From the NCBI GenBank assembly GCA_947034885.2, contig OX344749.2, positions 3,797,501-3,861,500 of the forward strand: a DNA stretch of 64,000 nucleotides. Reading direction: 5' to 3'. Positions 35,243-47,320 of the stretch are shown piece after piece. Every line of letters begins with the position of its first letter. The first letter of the stretch is position 1. This stretch comes from Thuidium tamariscinum (Eukaryota > Streptophyta > Bryopsida > Hypnales > Thuidiaceae). The translations under genes were made by a program, and so were the position numbers. The notes under the pieces are model-generated. The model was not told the DNA's origin and made no database searches. It worked only from the letters and a program-made list of their open reading frames with translations.

Positions 35243-35811
35243 GATTAACAAACTTTAATATTGAATCTATAATTCTCACCATGACTCTATCTTTTTTTAT
35301 ATGAAAATTTCCATAATCCCTAGGGAGATTATTCACGGCTTTTAGGAGTTCAAAGATAGGGGCCATTTTATTCAAAGGGGATAAATTTTATATAATATAT
35401 AGGGCTACCATAGGATTCTTGAAATGTCACATATCCTATTATATATAAATTAGTCTATGTAAAAAACACCACTTAATAGAAATTTTTATTAATATATTAG
35501 CCATTACAAATAGGGTCTATACAAATATTTTGTAGTACAATGAATATAAATGTAGACAAATATTTTTAAGTGAATGATAAAATTTACACAATCTAGTATG
35601 TACATACAAATCTTTCCATGAATATGCCAACTATGTGACAACATGTAAGACAAAAGAGTTAAGCTGTAAATTTATTGTACTATATTTATTTTGAAGAAGA
35701 GATGGATTATTGGTTATTGATGCTTGGATAGCAGTGGAAACTTCGTTCTTTCGTTCTTCCGTTTTGGAATTAGCTTTGCAATGCACGTTACAGCATACTT
35801 AGTTACAGATG
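35243..35811. other. Spacer upstream of the Dof-like locus
   Basis: AT-rich up to about 35690, then more balanced just before the ATG at 35812. Any promoter would lie here, but no TATA box is clearly placed. Confidence 0.35.
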
Positions 35812-36503
35812 ATGGCGTCCATAGAAACCCTTGTGCCGGAGGTCTACCATTGTTACCATTGCAGGTCCGAATCCAGAGACAGCACCTTCAAATATTTTGA
35901 TAACAAAAGCTAGACCAACCACGCCACCAATGCAGTCAGTGCTCGAAGTTTTTCACAGTTGGGTGGCACGGTTGCCCGCAAGGCAGGATGTACACTAAAA
36001 AGAGAAACGAGGACCCTCCGGAGATAAAGTGCTTGTCAAGGCAATGTTGCCATTGTGGCGTAGCGGACAACGCACCATTTAAGTATTACAACAATCATAA
36101 TCTCTCCCAGCCGCCCTTCAAGTGCCTAAGTTGTGGAAAACAGTTTCAAATGCGACTGTTGGGGACTGGCGAGGAAAGGCGCCTGGTACATACCTCATGT
36201 CAGGCAATAAGAGCCCCTTGCCACGAGAAGGTGCCTGAGCCATTTCCAAATGCAGTTTGCAACAGCTCTAACAATGGAAGATACCAGCCATTTGACGGAT
36301 CATTCATGCCTGTATCCGCTGATCCATTAACGCCCCTTGAGACTAGCAACGGCTTGCTCCTGGAGATCAATGATGAAGATGCCGAGTACGTAAATTTCCT
36401 TGAGATTGGTGCTACTACATGCAACATACGAAGTCAAAAGTTTAGTATAGATTGGACCTTAGAGGTGCTATTTTTGGTAGAGCTTATATACAACAACTAC
36501 TAA
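35812..36503 (+). pseudogene. Double Dof-like zinc-finger gene with one-base frameshift
   Basis: Dof proteins are plant transcription factors whose C-x2-C-x21-C-x2-C finger binds AAAG sites. From ATG 35812 the frame gives a CYHC pair at residues 14-17, then FKYFDN. It then hits TAG at 35911-35913. One base later in frame, the text continues PRHQCSQCSKFFTVGW and runs without break into a second finger: CCHC, FKYYNNHNLSQPPFK, CLSC. The YYNN-x-NLSQP string is the Dof hallmark. Finger spacing is 22 residues rather than 21, and the usual R-Y-W-T after the last pair is replaced by KQFQM or KFFTV, so both fingers are atypical. One missing base near 35903-35912 explains the shift; a read error in the AAAA run is possible. 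The C-terminal 20 or so codons lie in a tandem repeat. Confidence 0.65.
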
Positions 36504-36640
36504 TTTATAGATTGAAACCTTCGAGGTGCTATTTTTGGTGGAGCTATTTATTTACAACAATTGCTGATCTATGGATTAGAGCCTTGGAGGTGCTATTTTT
36601 GATGGACCTACTTATCTACAGCAATTGTTGATTCACAAAA
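36446..36640 (+). repeat. Three ~60-bp tandem units at the end of the Dof-like frame
   Basis: ATAGATTGGACCTTAGAGGTG, ATAGATTGAAACCTTCGAGG and ATGGATTAGAGCCTTGGAGG begin successive units. Each is followed by TGCTATTTTTGGT or TGCTATTTTTGAT and ACAACAA or ACAGCAATT. The open frame enters the first unit and stops there. Confidence 0.8.
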
Positions 36641-36877
36641 GTTGTTGATTTATAACAATTACATAAAATCTTTTTCATGCTTTGACACTATAAACTCTAG
36701 ATTTGCCTCAATTACTTGTACATGTGCTTGTAAATGTTTAGAATCATCTTCTTTTTACTAGTGTTCTATGAACACTCTTTCATTTTTTGATTCTAAACTC
36801 AAAACCAATTGCAAATGCATATGTATAGATAAAATATATGATTTCTATGTTATAGTAGAGGTCATATCCTTGTATTA

Positions 36878-37800
36878 ACCCCTAAAGGACCAAGGCCTTT
36901 TTTCTGTCAAAAACCTCTCAAAACTGCCATTTCTGTTGCATTCATCCAAGAAAACAAAAAATATTTTTTTTCAAGAATCTAACCGTAGGATCTTGTACTT
37001 AACTTGATTGAGATCAAGTGGTAAAAATTTCATGAAGTTTGACCGTAGAGATTGGAAGATATGAGCATTCAAAGTTGGAAATACAAGTTTTTTTGAACTG
37101 TGGTTTGCAATTTCAGATGACTTTGACTGGAATTTGTATTAAAAAATTGTACTATAGACTTTGAATTTATAATTTTTTGTGTTAAGAAATTGAGTTGAGA
37201 GTCTGGGAAAAAAATTTCACACAAAAAACACTTGATTTTCATTCTTTTAAAACTTGTTAAGTAGATGTAGGTCTAAGATTGAAAGAAAAACTAAATGGTT
37301 AATAACTCTAAGATGGGATTGAAATACAATAATCCCAATGGTGAGATTGTTCTAAAAAGTAAACATAACCTTGTCCAACAATTTTTTTTGAAAAATTGTG
37401 AAAATTGCATTCAAAAATTAATCCTATAAGTTATTTTTTCAAGAAATTGTTTAGATTGACCGAAAAACAAGATTGTCCATAACTTTCTCATTATAAGTCC
37501 AAATAGAGTGAATCAAAGCTTCACATGTAGGCAAAAATATATTATTTTAGAAAAAAAAATTAAAAAATTAAATTTTGACTTTTTGCAAAAAAAATTCTGC
37601 CCGCCGAATGAAAATTTGGGCTTTTTGTGGTATAACTTTTGCTCCCGATCACCAATTGAAATAAAAATTACATTCCCATGAAGCTAATCAGTTTTCCTAT
37701 CTTATGAGAAAGTTTCAAAAAGATTCATTAAAAATTGAGGTCTACGGAACCTGCCCGAACTCCAAATTGTCCCCCGAGGGGACAATGGTCCTTTAGGGGT
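36878..37800 (+). mobile_element. Family H DNA element, copy 2 (923 bp)
   Basis: The ends are ACCCCTAAAGGACCAAGG and TGGTCCTTTAGGGGT, an exact inverted repeat over 14-15 bases. TA lies at 36876-36877 and 37801-37802, which suggests a TA target duplication (Tc1/mariner or Stowaway-like). A 3-bp TTA/TAA reading (Harbinger-like) cannot be excluded. There is no coding content. It is the best-preserved copy in this orientation. Confidence 0.85.
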
Positions 37801-37802
37801 TA

Positions 37803-38899
37803 ATCTACACTATTTTTAGAGTGTCAATTTTTCATATTGTTCATATTATATTGCTAGTATTGGTGTTTTCTTTAGTTTCATCATCATAACTATGTTTAAT
37901 GTTTTCATGATGTTGTTTGTTATTCACCATATGAGGTTGTTTAGAATACGTGGCATAGAATTTAGAGATATTTAAAACTAATGTTGCAATTGATATTTTT
38001 ATTTTTCATTTGAAATTGTACTACAAAACAAGTAATGTATTTTTTTTTTTTAAAGTGTATATGAAAGACACTAGTTTTATGGTGTGTATTGTATATAGGT
38101 ATGAAAAAATTAGACATGTAAGTTTTGTATGTAAGATAGCCTAATTATAAAAATCATATGACTAAATTTATAAATAATCATAGGATATTAAAAATATGCC
38201 CTAAGTATCTTTATATGTAAAAATACAATCCTTTTAATTACTAAAATGAAGGTAAATAGCCCCATGTTAAATACCCTCTGAACTCAAGTATATACTTAAA
38301 ATTACAAGGAGTGATCTCCCCGGGCCGTAATCTCAAAAATTTACAATTGTTAATTTATTAAAATTTTATTTGGGAAAACCTTGATTATATTCAAGGGCAA
38401 AACTACAAATGAAAGAAAAAGAGTACAATACCTTTATCAATCCATTCTTATATTAAAATTCATTAGAAAAAAATTATAGAAGGATATCAAAAGGATCAAT
38501 AAATTTTATAATGAAAATCTATTGAATTTCTTGTTTCAAAATACTAAATTGTTGCATTTCAATGCAATGGATAAGTCAATGATGGATAGATAATAGAAGA
38601 GTTTTGGTGAAAAGAACAATAAAATTATTTATTGATGCAATTTTTTAATTTCAAATATTTTGTTGATAATCAAATTATTAATATAGGTGAAATACTTTGA
38701 ATCAATATGCTTCATCACACTTCATGTGATCACCTTTAATAAAACCCGCTTGTATTTAAATAACATAAATACTATAGTCTTTATATAAAATAGTTAAAAA
38801 GGTATCATAAAATAGTCTACATTTTGTTCAAATGAACTTGTCAATCAATATCAAGTAGATGTATTCACAAGATGCTTTATGTAAAGCAATCATTTTTGT
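37803..38899. other. AT-rich gene-free stretch
   Basis: No supported gene. It lies downstream (minus sense) of the copia RNase H block and may include its degenerate 3' LTR. I cannot define its ends. Confidence 0.4.
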
Positions 38900-41800
38900 A
38901 TGATTAGATGATGTTGCAGTAATTGTTTACTTTATTAATTTTTAAGATATTGCAGTGTCACAAAAAAACATAGCATGATTGAAAGTTGAATATTATAGGA
39001 TCAGATTTATATCTAGTATCAACATATTCAATCAATATTGAATATGAAGATTGAGTATAATTTAGTTTCAAATCTTCAATTCTTTTCAAATAATGCAAAA
39101 TATTTTTAATGCCATTACAATGTTGAAGCGTGAAACAAGTACTATACCTTGCAAAACTAGTCATGGTAAATGAAATATTTGATTTTTATAAATGTAGTTA
39201 AGTATAAAAATGCTCCTATTGTAGTATCACAAGGAGGTATAGATAGTTTTCACTCAATAATTCATCTTCTTCTTCGCAAAGATGATGAAAATTTTTGCCT
39301 TTAGAATTGTGACTTATTATAAGTGTTAATAGAACATGTGTATCAATCATATTGAATCTTTTAAAGATTCAGTTGATGTATGTCATTTAAGAAAAAAATA
39401 CTATCTTTCAAATGAAGAATTTGTAAACCAATATAATAAATAATATTTTCAAGTAAATTCATTTTAAATTCATGAATAAGAAGCTAAGTAGATGCAATAT
39501 ATACAAATTTGGTACCGATAAGGTTTAAGTTATCAATATAAACAACAATGATGACAAAATCATTTTTATCTTGATTAATAAAGAGATATAAAATTCAATG
39601 CATTATTGATAAAATAATTTTCAATAATTTTTTTTTTATAATCATTGATATCATATGCATTTAGATTGATTGAGACCATATAATGCACATTGTAATTTAA
39701 TGCCATAATATTTACTTGGAATAATTGCACTTGAATTTGTAAATTCAAGTCAAGTGAGATTTTCACATATATATATATATATTAATATGAAATGAGTCAT
39801 ATAGATAAGCAATAACTATATCTATAAGTCTCATATCAAGGATTGTATATACTACCATTCCAAGAAGATATCAAAAAATAATAGTGTTTAGAATTGATGA
39901 ATATGTAATATCATAATCAATGCCAAAATTTTGTGTCAATCCTTGAATAAGAAGACAAATTTTGCAGCGAATAATTTGACCTTTGTCATTCATTTGCTTG
40001 CAAAGACTAATTTATAATCAAGAGGTTGTGAATTGAAATTATTTACAATAGGTCTAAAGACTTGTCGCTTGAACAAAGAAGTATACTCTTTCTCAATAAC
40101 AACTTTCTATTTGAGCTAATTAGAATGACACATCATGTCTTCAATAGTACATGGTTTGGAATCATATTTTTTTCAAAAAAGATTTTCTACAATCATAAAA
40201 ATGAATAATATATTTATTTCAATACTTATTCTATCCCATACATCTCTGATATTACAATATATTACAGATAATTTTGTATTCAATTTAGACATTTTTTCTT
40301 TAAAAGTAAATGAATGAATAAAATTGACAGTGATTGTTGTAGATAGAGAAGGATTAGCAACATCAATAATTGCCTTACATTTGCGTGGTTACTTATTTGA
40401 TTCACGAGTTCATTTATCCATGAATTAAAAAATAGAATTGATTATAATTTATAGTACAAAAACTCCAACAAAAAGATTCCAAGCTTTGTTCAATGAAGTT
40501 TTAGTGATCTTTGGTGCATCACTAAAACCATCAAATGTCTGATTTGTAATTTTTTGCAAATGCAAAATTTTGGTAATTCCATTTTCGATTAAAGATGTTC
40601 GTGGATCAAGATTGGATGTAAATGTTTGAAATGTTTGTAAAATAAAACTAGTAGAAGTTTCTTGAATAGATTTTCCTTCTTTCAAAGATGAAAATACATC
40701 TTTTTCAAATCAATAGTTGGCAAAATGTGCATAGAGTAACGTACTAGTAGATAGATTGGTATGACGAATAATGTCGAGAGAATTAAATCTAATATAATTG
40801 TCTTTTTGATGATGAATGCTAATAGTATGACGTTAAAGTTCTACAATTAAGATTCAAACATGTCAATCAAATACTTGCAAATGAGATACATTATAAATGC
40901 ATTCTAAAAGAAGCTCTCGTGAAAAAGTAGTTTTTTAAGCTTAAGGATGAAGTCGAATTAAAGTTGTAGCATGTAAAACTACATGTTTCCACATGTATAC
41001 AAGTAAATTTGCATGTAAAAATAAAAGCTTTGTAATAAGTTGACTTTGCTTAATAAAAAATTCTATCAATCCACTTTAAGCATGTTTATATGAAACTGAA
41101 TATGCTAAGTCAATTTTAGAGGCAATGCAATAATTTAAAAAAGATTTGAATTGGAATTCTTGGCTATTATCCATCCGAAACATTTGAATTAGAGAATCAG
41201 AGAAATAAGCTTTGAACTAAATAAATATTGAAAGTAAATTGACAAAAACTAACTTCTAATTGATGATATAAAAATATGAGATTGTTTGTTTGGTGCATCA
41301 ACTCAAACCAAAAAAATCAAAATAGTTCAAACAAAGGTGTTATAGGTTTATAAGTATCACCATGTACCTTTGAAAATATTGGTAGTAATTCATTGAGAAG
41401 CTTCCATATAGATGGTCTAATAATTAATTTGTCTTGTTTACATATTTGACATAATGTCATTGAAATTTACATCAATTGGCTACGCATTATAACTAAGAAC
41501 ACATAAAAGAATTTTTAAAAATAAAGTGTTGCTTGTATAACCTAATCTTTCATGTCACAATGAAATTTTATTATCATTAGAAGATAAAACAAAAGTAGAA
41601 AGATTTGGTACTTAAATATGAATTGAATATAAATCACTTATTGTGGTAAAGGCTGTTTTCACTACTTTATTGTTTTGTACAAAAACCAAAGCTTCTTATA
41701 TACTTAGAATTTTGGTTGAAAGATGAAAACTATTGGTGTGAATATTTTGATAGCTAATTAGGCTTTGAGGCACAAAGAGAAAAACACAATATGCATGCAT

Positions 41801-42560
41801 ATTATGGTAGTGCCCTTAGGCAAAATTACCTTTGCAAGTCCCTCTTGAAAACAAAATACACTTTATTTAGTCATGGTTATTAAATTTCTCGTTTGCCAAG
41901 TTGAAAAATTATCAACATCAAAAAATTGATTATCTTGCAAGATAGTATATATAGTTGTAGAGTTAAAAAATGCATCACAAGACTCACTAGTGGAGATATT
42001 CTCAACAACATGTGTTTCAAAATTGTTAATTCTAAATAGATTCATAGATACATTTATGCTATTGGTTTCACAAACTTAAGCTCAAAGTTTCTTATTTCTT
42101 AAAACATCTTGAGAAATTGATTTGATATACAACAAACATTTGCCAAATAGTTAACTTTATCACATTTGTAGCAAATATGCGACTATGCGTCTTTCATTCA
42201 CGCTTATCATGGTTGTCAGTAGAAGAATTAGTATTTTTGTTATGCATATGATTATAACTACTTAATTATTTATAACAATGTTTTAAGAAATTTTGTATCT
42301 TAGGTTTGACATTAGAAACCTTGACAACATAAAATTCAAAAATTGTAGTCTTAATAGAGTGGGCTTCTATATTGCACAAAAAGATCTCATTTTGTTTTTT
42401 AGCAAAAAGTATTAGAGACATGAGATCTAAGTGATTCTCAAATTTTATATTTTTATACTGTTGGACAAGTACAACAAAAACTAGTGAAAATGTTGAGAGA
42501 GTTTTCTCAATCATTTCCTATTCAGTAATAGATTGACTACACAATTGTAGTGATATTGTC
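38900..42560 (-). mobile_element. Ty1/copia gag-pol relic
   Basis: Read 42560 to 38900 on the minus strand, the polyprotein order is kept. The gag end has EKTLSTF and a knuckle CYKCDKVNYLANVC whose His has become Tyr (about 42170). The protease region has TTIYTILQDNQFF near 41960. Integrase has CQICKQDKLIIRPS and HGDTYKPI near 41450-41360. The linker has EGKSIQETSTSF at 40680. Reverse transcriptase has KNDFVIIVVYIDNLNLIGT near 39540, where the catalytic Y-V-D-D is now Y-I-D-N. The RNase H-side block has ARYSTCFTLQHCNGIKNIL at 39150. Many stops and shifts make it dead. The order gag-PR-INT-RT-RH is diagnostic of copia. Confidence 0.9.
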
Positions 42561-42720
42561 ATAGTTACAACCTTTCAAGTTTAAGAATTTTATGACTTGT
42601 ATTTTATACAATTGTCATAACAATTAGCTATATGAAACAATTATATTAGAATTTAAGATTGAAGAATTCTTCAATCTCACCAACATACATTAAACACTTA
42701 CACTTCTATATCTATGGATT
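42557..42720 (+). mobile_element. 5' LTR fragment of the gypsy relic
   Basis: Starts TGTCATAGTTACAACCTTTC. It matches 43810-43887 (TGTCATGGCCACAACCTTTC) and then, after the insertion there, 50454-50540 (GAATTCTTCAAT followed by a CATTGAGCACTTACAC segment). It directly abuts the copia relic on its left. Confidence 0.7.
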
Positions 42721-42779
42721 TTATGACATATTTATCATCCTCATGTTTTTTTGATACCATATTTGTTGTTGTTGACTGA

Positions 42780-43790
42780 TTGAAAAAGATGGCATACTTT
42801 GTTCCTTGTAAAAACACAATCACTACTGCACAAACAACACAACTTTTTTTTCTATAATGTTTATCGCTACCATGGATTACTTGATGATATCATTTCAAAC
42901 TAAGGACCACAATTTGTCTTTAAGTTTTGGAAATCCCTTTTTCAAATCTTAAAAGTGAATATCAAACTTTCCTCTTCATTCCACCCTCAAACCAATGGTC
43001 AAACAAAGCAAGTCCACTAGCTAGATATTGGAGCAATATCTTTAGTGTACCATAAATTACCAACAACATAATTGACCATCTTATTTAACACTTGCAGAGT
43101 TTGCATATAATAACACCTTCCACAATTCAATCCAACAAACTCCTTTCTACTCCAACTATAGTCAACACCCAAAATTTGATTTGTTAAATTTTTCTAAGGA
43201 TGACAACCTTGCAAAAGAAAATTTTCCAACCTGATTATTGTAAATCCAAACAACTATGGAACTTCAATTATAAAAAGCTCAAGATTGTTATAAAGCATCG
43301 GCAGATAAATATAGAAAAGAACAACCTTTGTTTCAAGTTGGTGACAAAGTATGGCTTCTTTGACACAACATTAAGATATGCAACCATGCAAAAAATTGGA
43401 CTATAGAAGGTTTGGATCATTTCCTATCCAAAAGCAAATTAATCCACATACTTATCAATTACATTTACATACATCTATGAAATTGTATCCAGTTTTCCAC
43501 GTCTCACTTCTAGAACCATATAAGCATTTGCACATGCTTGGAAGCATACAACCACCATTGCCCCCCATTGAAATTAATAATCATGAAGAATATGAAGTAC
43601 ACACTGTACTTAATTCACGGCAAAGATAGGATTGTTTGGAATATTTTGTACATTAGCATGGTTATGGCATAGAGGACCAAACTTGGAAACTAGCAACAAA
43701 TTTACTTAATACACCCCAAAAAATAAAAAAGTTTCATCAATAATATTTATACAAACCAAATCCTTATATTTATGCTCCTCATGGGACTTG
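42780..43790 (+). mobile_element. Ty3/gypsy integrase C-terminal relic
   Basis: The plus strand decodes, across frameshifts, as the end of a gypsy integrase. KFWKSLFQILK-like and SFHPQTNGQTKQV core text lies near 42915-43000. KKLDYRRFGSFPIQKQIN and LHTSMKLYPVFHVSLLEPYK lie at 43390-43530. A chromodomain-like tail, EEYEVHTVLNSRQR and then EDQTWKLATNLLN, follows near 43580-43715. Gag, protease and RT are absent, so the interior is deleted between the 5' LTR and integrase. Confidence 0.88.
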
Positions 43791-43809
43791 TTGGTAGAAG
43801 AGGAGGTGA

Positions 43810-43887
43810 TGTCATGGCCACAACCTTTCAAGTTTAAAAGTTTTATGACTTGTATCTTGTACAACTGTCATAACCGTTAACTACATG
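43810..43887 (+). mobile_element. 3' LTR of the gypsy relic, first part
   Basis: TGTCATGGCCACAACCTTTC through AACCGTTAACTACATG repeats the 5' LTR start. It is cut at 43887 by element B2 and resumes at 50454 after the duplicated ACTACATG. Confidence 0.75.
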
Positions 43888-45008
43888 CCCGGGGGGTGCA
43901 CTATTAGGGAAGTTTATTGATTACGTGAGAACAAGCCCCTATTATTCAGGGGCTATGTAGGTGATTTTTTGTTTTTTTAAGGGAGGCTTAATTTACCTAA
44001 ATTTCTAAAGAGTGCCTATTTCATATACCCTATCTTTTAGTTAAAAAAAATTTTGGTGCTAATTTTTTATACCCTATGTTCATTATAAATACATCATAAT
44101 AGAAAGTCTTACAAACAATTACAGTATATTTTGCATAATCCTAAATCGTATATTTGCAAACTATCAAACTTCAAAAACATAAAATTATAGCACATTGAAA
44201 AACTGATACCAAAGCTTATGAAGCAATAAAGCACAAAAACAAAAACCAATACGATGAGAAAAAAACATCCACATTACAATGCAAGTTCTAGTCTGATGTC
44301 TCAAGGCATTGTATAAAATTGTAATTATGTGTTAAGAAACACATAACACAGCATTTACAAAGATAAAAAAAATAGAAGAGGTTCAATCTGCTTAGGTTCC
44401 ACTATAAGAAAACCGCGTTTTTGGTGTCGTTTCAAAAAAACATGTTGTGTTTTTTGAGACATTACACGTTTTGCAAAAACATCTTTAGAATGTTGATGTT
44501 TTTTGTGATGTCACAAAAAACAATTGAAAAATAAGTAGATGTCATTGTACATATAGATATATCTTTAATGATGTTTAAAAAAACAAGTTAATGTTTTTTG
44601 TGACATCCAAAAAAACATAGATTGCCACGTCAGCAAAAAACTTATTTTTGATTATGAATAAGTTAGTAAAAAATTCTTTGGTAAGTGGTAAAATTTTGAC
44701 TTGAAGTAAAAAAGTAGGGAAAAGGCAGCCACATGGCATATTTTTTTTAAAAAAAGGAGTGGATGGATGATTTTGATGCATAAAATGGATGAAAACAAAT
44801 GGTCTTTATACAAGTGCAGTGGTAGGAAGAGAGACAATCCATATGGGATATGCAAATGAACAATTGGATTTAAAATAAAATGTAAAAAAAAACATTAGGA
44901 TGTCTCAAAAAACATCTACATGTTTGAAAAAACGTCAACATGTTCAAAAAAACATGGACATGTCTAAAAAAATGTCGGTATATTCAATGGTCAAATTGCC
45001 ACATTTTA

Positions 45009-45929
45009 ACCCCTGAAGGACCATTGTCCCTTCGGGGGACAAATGCAATTTTCGGCAGGTACCTATGGGCTGAATTTTTGTCCTAATTTTTTGAAATTTT
45101 TTTTGGAGATAGAAAAATTGAATATCTTTGGGGGGTATAATTTTTTTTCCAATTGGCGCTCGGGAACAAAAGTTATGCCCAAATAAGCTCAAAACAGGGG
45201 ACGGCGGGCAATTCGGGCAGCAAAGAAAAATTTTGAATTTTTTTTTGAATTTTTATTCTTGTAGATTATATTTTTGTCTATCTAGGAATCTTAATTCATT
45301 TTATTTGGATTTGTTATGAGAAAGTTATGGACATTCTTGTTTTTTGGGCAATTAGAGCATTTTCTTGAAAAAAATAACTTGTAGGATTCGTTTCTGGATG
45401 CAATTTTTGCAATTTTTCAAAAAAACAAATTTTTCATGGTTTAGTTTACTTGCTAGAATAATCCCACCATTACGATTAGTGCATTTTAATTCCATTTAAA
45501 AGATATTAATATTTTAGATTTTCCTTCTATCTCGTACCCACTTCTACTTAACAATTTTCTTAAGAATGAAAATTAAGTTTTTTTGAATTTCTTTTTTTTT
45601 CCTAGATTCTCAACTCAATTTTTCACTATAAATAATTAAAGCTCAAAACTCTTTAGTGCAAAATTTTTAAGTTAAAAATGTTCAAGGTCAAAAAATCCAG
45701 TCCTGCAATGTGTTGAAAAACTTGCTTTTTGCACTTCAAATGCAAGTATCTTGCAATCTGTTCAGTCAAAAATTATGAAATTTTTTCCACATTGTCTTAG
45801 ACTAGTGAGGTATAAGATCCTACAGTTAGATGTGAAAAAAAGTTAATTAAATTATTTTTTACTCTTTGCTATAGAATTGGCAGTTTTTAGTGTTTTTGGG
45901 CAGAAAATAGGGCTTGGTCCTTTAGGGGT
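45009..45929 (-). mobile_element. Family H DNA element, copy 3 (921 bp), nested in G
   Basis: The ends ACCCCTGAAGGACCATTGTC and TTGGTCCTTTAGGGGT carry TA on both flanks. Its reverse complement aligns in order with 36878-37800, including TAGGATCTTATACC and CAGTTTTTAGTG. Confidence 0.85.
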
Positions 45930-46259
45930 TAATTATCCCATACCTTTTGTCTCACCATGGACTGAGAATGGAGATAAGTATAATCCCCCTCCCCCTTCAT
46001 TTTCATTATCTTTTAATGGAATAAGTTCTTTATTTTGCCTTCAAAAATTCTCTAAAAGGTAGATGGTAAGTTTCCTTCAATTTTTGTTGAATTCAATCAT
46101 TTTGTTTATTCATTTTATTTTCATTTAATTTTAAATATTATTTTTCTGACTCGGCCTTATAGGTAGAGTTTGTACCTAGTGATGTTTAATTTGACGTTAC
46201 AGAATTTGATGTCTGAGAGAACACCATTAAAATTTTCAAATGATACAAAAAGTGTGCTG

Positions 46260-46440
46260 TCAAAGCATGCCACGTCAGCATATTTTGGGTCCACGTCAAT
46301 ACATTTAAGGATTTTCCACGTCAAAAACTCGAGGGGTCCACGTCAGCTTTTTTTGGGGGGGGTCCACGTTAGCACATTGTTAGGTCCATGTCAGCTTTTT
46401 TTGGGGGGGGGGGTCCACGTTAGCACATTGTCAGGTCCAT
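46260..46440 (+). repeat. CCACGTCA-rich tandem repeat
   Basis: Two units of about 50 bp, 46334-46382 and 46383-46433, each read GTCCACGTCAGC or GTCCATGTCAGC, then TTTTTTT, a G run of 8-11, GTCCACGTTAGCACATTGT. Four looser CCACGTCA copies precede them from 46270. CCACGTCA/TGACGTGG is a bZIP-type core. Confidence 0.75.
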
Positions 46441-46750
46441 GTCATTTTGGAGGGCAGTATGGACTTGGATGAAAAAAAATTCCGCGTGGCAGTGCCTGAC
46501 AGAAAAATTGCTTATGTGGACAGCCTCACCCCTCTACATGGAGTGTTCTACACCGTTTGGAAGACCTTGTTCAATGTGATGTCAAAAAAAAAACCCAGAA
46601 ATCGAATGCATCAAATGAAATTTGGGCACGTTTTTTGCACGTTTTTTCTAATGGATTTTAGAGGACATCAACTATAATCAAAATCATGTCTGGACTAACG
46701 TAGTGTCATGTTTTTTTTAACGTAATAAAAAATGTCTGTTTCTAATAGTA

Positions 46751-47084
46751 TTCCCATCTATGAAAACAATGGGATATTCAAAACTCTAAACTAAGCTATA
46801 GCCATGATAATGCTCTTGACTTGCACATAAAAATAGCAGAATATCAGGCTGGGTTTGGGGGTAGATTCAAACAATTCTAAAAAACTAGAATCAAACAATT
46901 CCAGAAAACTCTAGTCTGGTTACCCTAATTCCAAACATCCACAAAAATTCAATGAACTAGCCCCACCACTCAGTCCGTCAATGACTAAACTAAACCAGTT
47001 GCTTGACTACAAATATCATCTATCCAAATTCTAATTTCCCACTACAGTAGGCACTTAGGATTTTCCTAACCCCTTATGGTACAT
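46751..47084 (+). other. Interior of element B2 between G and C
   Basis: About 330 bp with a near-direct duplication of ATTCAAACAATTC and ATCAAACAATTC around 46865-46900. Nothing coding. Confidence 0.4.
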
Positions 47085-47234
47085 TCACACCAGTAGTCCT
47101 AAGATAAATATGTAGAGAGTTAACAATTGAGGCTCGGGTTTGGCAACAATGCTCAACAAGGATCAACGTCATTAGTAGTCAATACTCAATATTGCTTTAG
47201 TTTGTCAGTAGCCCTGCATTCTTGCAATCATTAA

Positions 47235-47320
47235 GTGTTTTTTGTTTTTTGTTTTTTGTTTTTTAACAAGTGGACAAATTCCACTGATATAGAAACTAGT
47301 ACATTGAGCCAAGGGCACTA
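47235..47320 (-). mobile_element. LINE 3'-end fragment, antisense
   Basis: Minus sense ends with a GGAATTTGTCCACTTGTT segment followed by four AAAAAAC units, a LINE-type tail. The GGAATTTG-CC-CTTGT pattern is shared with the tail at 60566-60610. Confidence 0.5.

Larger units (their letters stand above)
44401..46750 (+). mobile_element. CACTA-like element G (2.35 kb, non-autonomous)
   Basis: Starts CACTATAAGAAAACCGCG and ends CTGTTTCTAATAGTA, the inverse of the start with the final base changed. Sub-terminal arrays of ACATGT with AAAAAAACGTC (44880-44990) and of CCACGTCAGC (46270-46440) resemble the repeated sub-terminal motifs of CACTA elements. It lacks a transposase. The 3-bp duplication is not clean (TCC on the left, TTC on the right). 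Family H element 45009-45929 sits inside it. Confidence 0.65.

Noticed and set aside
44880..44990. CRISPR-like regular spacing of ACATGT and AAAAAAACGT units
   Set aside because: The units are short, irregular and low in complexity, in a eukaryotic CACTA-like element; they fit sub-terminal repeats.
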